Positions 57,739 to 64,000 of a DNA stretch of 64,000 bases are shown here, piece by piece; position 1 is the stretch's first letter, and every line of letters starts with the position of its first letter. Location of the stretch: the NCBI GenBank assembly GCA_016617785.1, contig JADILM010000005.1, positions 1,178,001 to 1,242,000 of the forward strand, given 5' to 3'. Under the pieces are notes generated by a model, which worked only from the letters and a program-made list of their open reading frames with translations, was not told the DNA's origin and did not search any database. This stretch comes from Sporobolomyces roseus (lineage: Eukaryota; Basidiomycota; Microbotryomycetes; Sporidiobolales; Sporidiobolaceae). The position numbers and the translations under genes are program-made.

Positions 57739-60700
57739 ATGGCAGACGCCAGCAAATTCGTGGTTACTCCTCATGCAGATGGTATAGCACGCTTGACCTT
57801 CTCTCCAGATGGATCGTACGTCTCCCCCGCTTTCACCTCTATCGCTTGATAGAGCTAACGCGACTTCCGCTATTAGCTACCTGTACACAACTGGAGCAGA
57901 AGGATTCATGAGAATATTCGATGCACGGACATCTGCACCTGCTGAAGTAGACCCTTTGTTGTGTGATTACCATGAAGATCCAGTTTTATCCGTTTCTGCC
58001 TCCGTAAGCTCTCCCTCTCACTCTCTTTCACGCTTTGAACGATCTTGCTGACTCCCTGAGGGGTGGTAGAATGAGTACTGGTGCTCTTCATCGGAATCTG
58101 GACAAGTCGTATTATTCAAAGCGGGTTCGAGAGATTTAGAAAACGATTTCAAGTTGGTTACAAGATTCTCGTTTCCTGCTAGAAGCGTCAGGTTCGATCC
58201 TAGGGGAGGGAAACGTATTGCTTGTACCGCAGAGTGAGTTCGACCTTTCCCTTTCCAGAAGTAGAGGAGTACTAACAGATTCCGAGTTTCGCAGCGACGT
58301 TATTGTCAAGATTGTGAATGCTGAAGATACGAACAAGGTCCAGATCTTGGCGGGACATAAACAACCAGTCAGGGAAGCGTCGTGGTCTCCAGATGGAAAT
58401 CTTCTCGTGAGTCGACGGTGTGGTTGATCAACAGAGAGAGAGACTGCTGATCGCCGACATCTCTCCTCCACAGACCACTTCTTCTACGGATGGTCAAATT
58501 AGGGTGTGGAAGTTAGACTCGGGAACGGAACCTACTTGCCTGCAAGTTCTAGATGGATTGATCAAAGCGGATGAATCAGAGTGAGTTACGGATTAATATG
58601 CTCCGTTTCTTCCTTCAGAGCTAACGAACTTCCGCTCGCAGATCTGAATACTCTGTCGAAGCGATATGGCATCCTTCTGGGAAGTTCTTCGCTGTTGCTG
58701 CAAAGGACGATGGTACGCAGTCTCTTCATCATGTCGTTTCTCGCTTTGAAACTGACCCAATTCGAAACTCACAGGGGTTTCCCTTATCTCGAGCGAGACA
58801 TGGCAGAAGATTGGATCGTTCGCTGGTCATTCAGGAGTGAGTCTTTCCGAGTTCAGTTTCAGCAGCGTTTGAGAGGCTGACTCAAATCTGATTGCTCGCA
58901 GCCTGTTTCCGCTCTCGCTTTTTCACAAAATGGTCGATACCTCGTCAGTACAGGAAGGGACGAGAAAGTATTGATCTGGGATGTTCAGGATAAGGCGAAA
59001 GACAACAAGTCACCAGTAGCAAAGTAAGTCTCGCTTCACTCTTCACAACTTTCGAGAAGCTGATGAACTCTTCCCCTCGCAGAACAACTCACGACCACGG
59101 CCTCATCACCTCTATCGCTTTCCATCCTCTTCCCGGAGCCAATGCTCTCGCTTTCATCGACAACAAAGGTCAACTCACCCGATGGAACGATCCTATTCCA
59201 GAAGGCAAACCTCCTCCGACCGATCCTGTAGGAACGAAACGAAGTACCGAAACCTCGAACGGAGCAAACGGACGACGAAGAAGAAGTGATTCGGCCTCGA
59301 CGACTACTTCATCTCGAGCGGGAGGAGAGGATTTGTTCAGGAAAGATCAGGATGAAGATGAGGACGAATTTGATCGACTTAATACGGCGGCTGGGTTCGA
59401 TGATTGGATTGATGATGATACGAACGAGTTTGGGACGAACCAGAGGAAGGAAGCTGAGGAGGAAGATAGAGGGATGAGGATGCCGAGTGAATTTGGGGGA
59501 GAGAGAGATTTCGTTTCGAAGGGAAAGAGAAAGGCATCTTGTAAGTCTCCGCTTGTCCTGTCACTCGATTGCCTGTGACTGACAGACTCGACGTATAGCG
59601 TACATTTCAACGAGTCTCGTGGCGAAAGGTCAACAACCTTTTCAACCTGGAGCGACTCCGAGTCGAGAAAAGAAACGCTATCTCGGTTCGTTCCCTTTCC
59701 TTCTGCGTTTCTTCGTTTCACTGACGCTAGGCTTCCATCTCGCAGCCTTCAACATGATCGGATACATTCACACTGTCGAACGAGAAGAATACAACATCAT
59801 GAGCGTCGATTTCCACGATCGAAGTTCTCACGTTTCAATGCGATTCGACGACAATATCAAGTACACTGTCGCTGCTCTCGGTACGTCTTATCTGCTGTCT
59901 CCGATTCCAACAGAGAGACTGATGTCTCTGCTGTACAACAGGTGAATTGGGTGCCGTTTTCGCTGCTCCTGGTCTTTCCTCCGAACCTTCAAAGATCCTC
60001 TACAAACCTTACGAATCATGGACGACACTTACCGACTGGGAGGCCTCGTTACCAGCAGGAGAAGACGCTACACTCGTCGCTATCGGAGGAATCGCACCTG
60101 TCTACGGTGAAGACGAAGGGAGTCAAGGGTTGACTGGATCCGGTTCAGTCCTCGTCGCTACCGATCGAGGATTCGTTCGATTCTTTACTGGAGCTGGATT
60201 GCAGAAGTATGTTTGGAATGTCGGAGAAGAGATTGTTACGATGGCGGGAGGGAAAGATTGGGCGATTATCGTCCATCGAGCGAATGGAGCGGGTGCTGGA
60301 CTCGAATACGCTCTCATCGATACCGATAGCTTTGAGGTCGTTCAAGCTGGAAAGGTGCCTCTAGCGAAGGGAGTAACGCTCAAATGGATTGGGTTCACCG
60401 ATGATAACGTGAGTCCTCCTTCACGCTCTGGCTCCTTTGACCGATATTGATCTCTCTCTCGTTCTCGATAGGTCCCCGTCATGTACGACTCGGATGGCTT
60501 GTTGTCTGTTCTCGATCGATCTCGTCGACCTCGTCAAGCTCGCTGGCTCCCCGCTCTCGATACGCAAAATCTGACAAGACGGGAGAACAAGCAGGAAGAC
60601 TACTGGCCTGTCGGAGTCAATGACAAGGTTGCTCACGTCATCATCTTGAAGGTGCGTCGATTGGCTCCTCGTAATCTGAACGCAAAGCTGATTTCGTTGC

Positions 60701-62515
60701 CTTTCTGGTGCAGGGAGAAGAGAAATACCCTCATTTCCCTACGCCTCTGCTACAAGAGCTCGATCTTCAGTTCCCTCTACTACGACTCGATATCGCACAA
60801 GGTCAACTCGAGGAGAAGTGAGTAGTTCTATCCTCTCTTCAATAGCAGAACATTGACTGATCCCCTTCTCTCGCTCAACAGACACCTCCGCGAGTCTGTC
60901 TTCGTTTCACATCGTCGAGATGGAGCTCCTCCAGATGACTACGTCTTCAAATCGATGCTCGCTAAAGAAGAACTACAAATCGACAAACATCTCTTGCAAC
61001 TTATCCAAACTTACTGCAAAGCCGAACGAGTCGAAGCCGCTCTCGACGCAGTTCTCCTCCTCTCACAACCCGCTTCTCTTAATGCGGCCCTCAAGATCTC
61101 CGACTTCTTCGCCCTTCCTGCACTATCTGAACGCATCGAGATCGTTCGAGCCGCAAAGACTGGAGAAGATCTCGACGACGCCCTCTCGAAACGACAAAGC
61201 AAATACGCTCACCTCATGGACGATCGAACTATTCCCGACCCTCTCTCCCGCTCAGTCGGTAACGGGCGATCAGCACGAGGAGGAGCCAGTAGCAGCATGT
61301 TCGCCCCGAGTGCCGATGACCTCTTCTCTCCTCGACCTTCTGGCATGTCATCAGTCTTCGGAAGCGGTCGCAAGTCTTCGACACCTGTCGCTTCATCCTC
61401 GAAACGACGCAAGTCGATGCCTGCACCTTCGAACCTAGGAATCGATTCTGGATTTGGTGGAAGTGAGGATGGAGATGCGAACGAATCGATGGATGTCGAC
61501 GGAGGTTACGCTAGTCAAGACGCTCAAGAACCATCATTCCGATCAGACAGTCCTGCTGCTATGGATGAGGAGATGGAGGAAGATTCGAATGCTCCGCCAC
61601 CGAAGAAAGGTAAGTTTTCTTATCATCCCTTTGCGAAGCGCTCGTCACTGATCTCTCGTCTTGCCCTCAGCTGTCAATCCTTTCGCCAAGAGAGCACCTG
61701 CTGAGAAGAACGTCGCCCCTGCCGTCAACCCTTTCGCAGGTAAGAAAGGAGCGAATTCGAAGGAAGTCAAGCGAACAGACAGTTTCTTCAATCGAGTCGA
61801 AGGTACCGCTCCTCCGAAAGGTAAGTCATCAAGCTCATCGGACGTTATAGCTGTGATGCTGATTGTGTGCTCATCTCTGTAGCAAAAGGAAAGGGAAGTC
61901 GAGTAGCGAACGGCGCTTCTTCTTCGTCTTCGAAATCGCAAACAACGACTGTCCCCGGCTCGAAGCAAACGACACTCTTCGGTATGGCTCCGGGTATGCC
62001 GAAACCGACGGAGAAGAAAGGAGGAAGGAAACGAAAGGCCGTCGATGATGAGGAGGCGGAAGTAGCGGCGAAAACTGTCGAGTCTTCGAAGAAACTCGAC
62101 TTCGTCAAGAAACCTGGATCTTCACAAGCTGCCGGGCTTGGAGCTGCTGCTGCTCGAGAACTGCCGCGGGAAGGAGATGAGATGGAGGAGACCCAATTCG
62201 AGGAGACTCAGGAAACTCAGTCTCGAAATGGCAGTCGACTCAATCTCGTCGACGAGGAGGAGGAGGAGGAACTCGAAGACACTCAAGTCGAAACTCAGGT
62301 CGACGAATCTGTGAGTTTCGCTGTTCTCTCATGAGTCTTCCCGATCGAAACTGACTGTTCTTCTCTCGCAGTCGACAAAGGAGAAAGCTCGGCCTCCAAC
62401 CTCGAAAGAGAAACTCGCTGCATACGCTTTCAAGAGAGCAGAACCTCCTGCAGTCGTCGAACCCTCTCTCGCCGAACCTGCCCCTTCAGCTGAACCTACT
62501 CCTTCTGACGCTTAA
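57739..62515 (+). CDS. CTF4: Ctf4/WDHD1-type replisome hub protein
   Basis: Ctf4 couples the CMG helicase to DNA polymerase alpha and other partners. The N-terminal WD40 propeller starts MADASKFVVTPHADGIARLT and has repeats ending GQVVLFKAG, GQIRVWKLD and DEKVLIWDV. An acidic linker leads to the second, conserved SepB propeller: MIGYIHTVEREEYNIMSVDF, ILYKPYESWTTLTDWEASLP and VPVMYDSDGLLSVLDRSRRP. A helical bundle follows: FKSMLAKEELQIDKHLLQLI and YCKAERVEAALDAVLLLSQP. The C-terminal disordered tail has two VNPFA repeats, a KRTDSFFNRV segment and KQTTLFGM, and ends PSDA at TAA 62513-62515. There is no HMG box, unlike animal WDHD1 but as in fungi. More than 15 short introns interrupt it. Confidence 0.9.
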
Positions 62516-63712
62516 ATCTGTAGCTTACTAGTCTTGCTCTTTGTCGTTCTGTACCTTGTATGTTTTCATTCTCAGTAACGCGCAATCTTGTTCTCGTCGT
62601 TCTCCTCTCCGTAGTCAATCGCCGTGAATCACAAACGCAGTGTCGATATATCGACAGTCGAAACAGCGAGAGTATGAAAAGCAAAATCAAGTTCAAATTC
62701 GCCTTCACACCATTTCTTCTTCCTTGCGGGGTCGTTCTGCACTCCAACTCCAGTCGTATCCTCCTTGTTCTCTCGCTACGCGGAAGCATGACGAATGAGC
62801 TAGATTCGGCAAATAGAGAGTCTGAGCGAACGTTGACCTTACTGACAAAATCGGTTCCGTTGTTGAAACCTTTGTAGTCTAGGCTATACGAAGACCCTGT
62901 TCTCCCAATCGTGAGGTCGAATCTCGTCAGTTCGCTGAGCCCTTCGGAGTCTCCAGCACATTTGGTCAAGTCGTTGAGCACCTTCATCGCCGAGAAGATC
63001 GCCTGACATTCGCTTCCCGCTCCCTCGCCTTGACAGTCCGGACTGACATGCAGAACGACGGAACAGATATCGCAAGGAGACCATACGTCGATAGAGATGT
63101 CTCCGTTTGAGGTATCCGACCAGCTTTCGATGTGAAATCGACCATGGGAAACGGGAGTCGAGTTGGTTGAGTCGTTGGTATCCTCGGAATCGACAGACCA
63201 GCTCGTCTGTGATCGGATGGCGTTGATGGATACGCGAGGCGCCAAACTGTCGAAGTCGGGCGACACTTTCGGAGGAAGATTTTGGCGATTCCGAGAGATC
63301 CGAGAAGCGAGGAGCGTGATGGCGAGAATTGATGTCGTCCAGAAGATAAACAGAATGACAGCTGCGGAGGTCTTCAGCAGCGTGGTAGCTGCCGATGAAG
63401 CTTGATCTATCGGTCTCGCAGAGATTTAGCAAAACCGCTATAAGAATGTCGCTCAAAGAACGCACCGTCGACCTCCTCAGAGCCGTTGCGACGGAAGCTA
63501 CCATATCTAAAGCTTCTGAGCTTGAGGCCAGCCGCTACTTTGGGGCAGCACTGTCCATCGTTGGGAACGGTAATAGACCCTCCGATTCCGCCTTTGCTTG
63601 CCTCCCCCGACCCTTTATCTGAGAGTAATGGTTGCGTCTCTTCGGAAGCCGAGGTCGAATGGAGTGGTTGGCGAGAGGAGGGAGACCCCCGATTGAATCC
63701 GGTAAAAGACAT
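62496..63712 (-). CDS. Single-pass membrane protein of unknown function
   Basis: Exon 1 (ATG 63712) encodes a cytosol-like Ser/Gly-rich tail (MSFTGFNRGSPSSRQPLHST) and ends EEVDG. The intron (GTGCGT...GATAG) joins to SAAVILFIFWTTSILAITLL, a single transmembrane helix. After it comes an exposed domain with paired cysteines: WSPCDICSVVLHVSPDCQGE, GSECQAIFSAMK and LTKCAGDSEG. This suggests a type II membrane protein with a disulfide-bonded lumenal or extracellular domain. I do not recognise the family. The 3' end is uncertain: the frame runs on as a basic tail to 62496, overlapping the CTF4 stop on the other strand, so a real stop or intron may lie near 62700. Confidence 0.55.
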
Positions 63713-64000
63713 CTCGAGATGATATCGATTTTCGAATGGTTTCGCCTTAGAGTGAGGCTCTGAGTTGAGGGTTAAGGAGTATCTATAGGTACAGAGGGAG
63801 AAGAAGTGTCCTCAAGAAGACGCTAGCTAGACTCCACGGACCAAGAAACGTGGGATCCACGATTCTCTCGACATCGCAGAACCCTCATCATCATCGGTAG
63901 GCGAGAGAGCGAAAGCATCGCTCGCGAGTAGGTCACCCTCGGGTGCGCTTTTCTCCTTTTCTTAACTCAGAGAGGCGCGAGCCGATAGAGCAGAAACAAG
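63713..64000. promoter_or_regulatory. Upstream region at the window end
   Basis: The last 288 bp contain no recognisable protein frame. They are the likely promoter and leader of the minus-strand membrane-protein gene. Confidence 0.35.

Noticed and set aside
1..64000. tRNA, rRNA, CRISPR or transposase genes
   Set aside because: Scanning both strands by eye gave no convincing tRNA cloverleaf, rRNA segment, regularly spaced direct repeats or transposase motif. A tRNAscan-SE and RepeatMasker run would settle this.

Overview
The window is nuclear DNA from a fungus, most likely a basidiomycete and plausibly a Pucciniomycotina yeast of the Microbotryomycetes type. Nearly every gene is cut by short introns of about 50-60 nt with GTRNGT donors (some GTTCGT) and a CTGAC/CTGAT-like branch site about 20 nt before the CAG or TAG acceptor. 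Genes are dense, with intergenic gaps of about 90-750 bp. Family assignments come from reconstructed exons and recognised motifs; no database search was run, and the taxonomic call is inference.

Left part (1-16.5 kb): the end of an LRR/F-box-like gene, an acetate-transporter-family gene (GPR1/FUN34/YaaH), a divergent pair of flavoenzymes (TDA3-like DAO oxidoreductase and a salicylate-hydroxylase-like monooxygenase), an ankyrin+DIL protein, a CZIB/DUF866 zinc protein, a METTL21-like methyltransferase and ACH1 (acetyl-CoA hydrolase / CoA transferase).

Middle (about 21.3-50.3 kb): HAD phosphatase, R3H-SUZ RNA-binding protein, cytochrome b561, a large FG nucleoporin, a MATH-BTB protein, VPS11, a UPF0658 Golgi membrane protein, an RXT2-like HDAC subunit, CUT8/STS1, a PPIL4-type cyclophilin-RRM and the DRG1/RBG1 GTPase.

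Right part (54.8-64 kb): a second MATH-BTB gene, CTF4/WDHD1 (replisome hub) and a single-pass membrane protein.

The most striking structure is a pair of inverted repeats of about 4.56 kb, arm A at about 16.77-21.34 kb and arm B at about 50.31-54.87 kb, enclosing the 29-kb middle block. Each arm carries a MYND-type zinc-finger gene and an HMG-box-like gene. Arm A also has a full HAD gene but only a frameshifted 5' scrap of the MATH-BTB gene. Arm B has the full MATH-BTB gene but only the 3' end of the HAD gene. This reciprocal arrangement is what a chromosomal inversion with staggered breaks would leave. It predicts an ancestral order ACH1-DRG1-...-R3H/SUZ-HAD-HMG-MYND-MATH/BTB-CTF4. Since then, the HMG-like copy in arm A has gained a nonsense codon, while a 171-bp stretch of the arms has stayed identical, which suggests gene conversion.

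Apart from this rearrangement the genes are mainly housekeeping (replication, vesicle fusion, nuclear pore, proteasome tethering, acetate metabolism) and are not arranged as a pathway cluster. I saw no rRNA, tRNA, CRISPR array or recognisable transposon.
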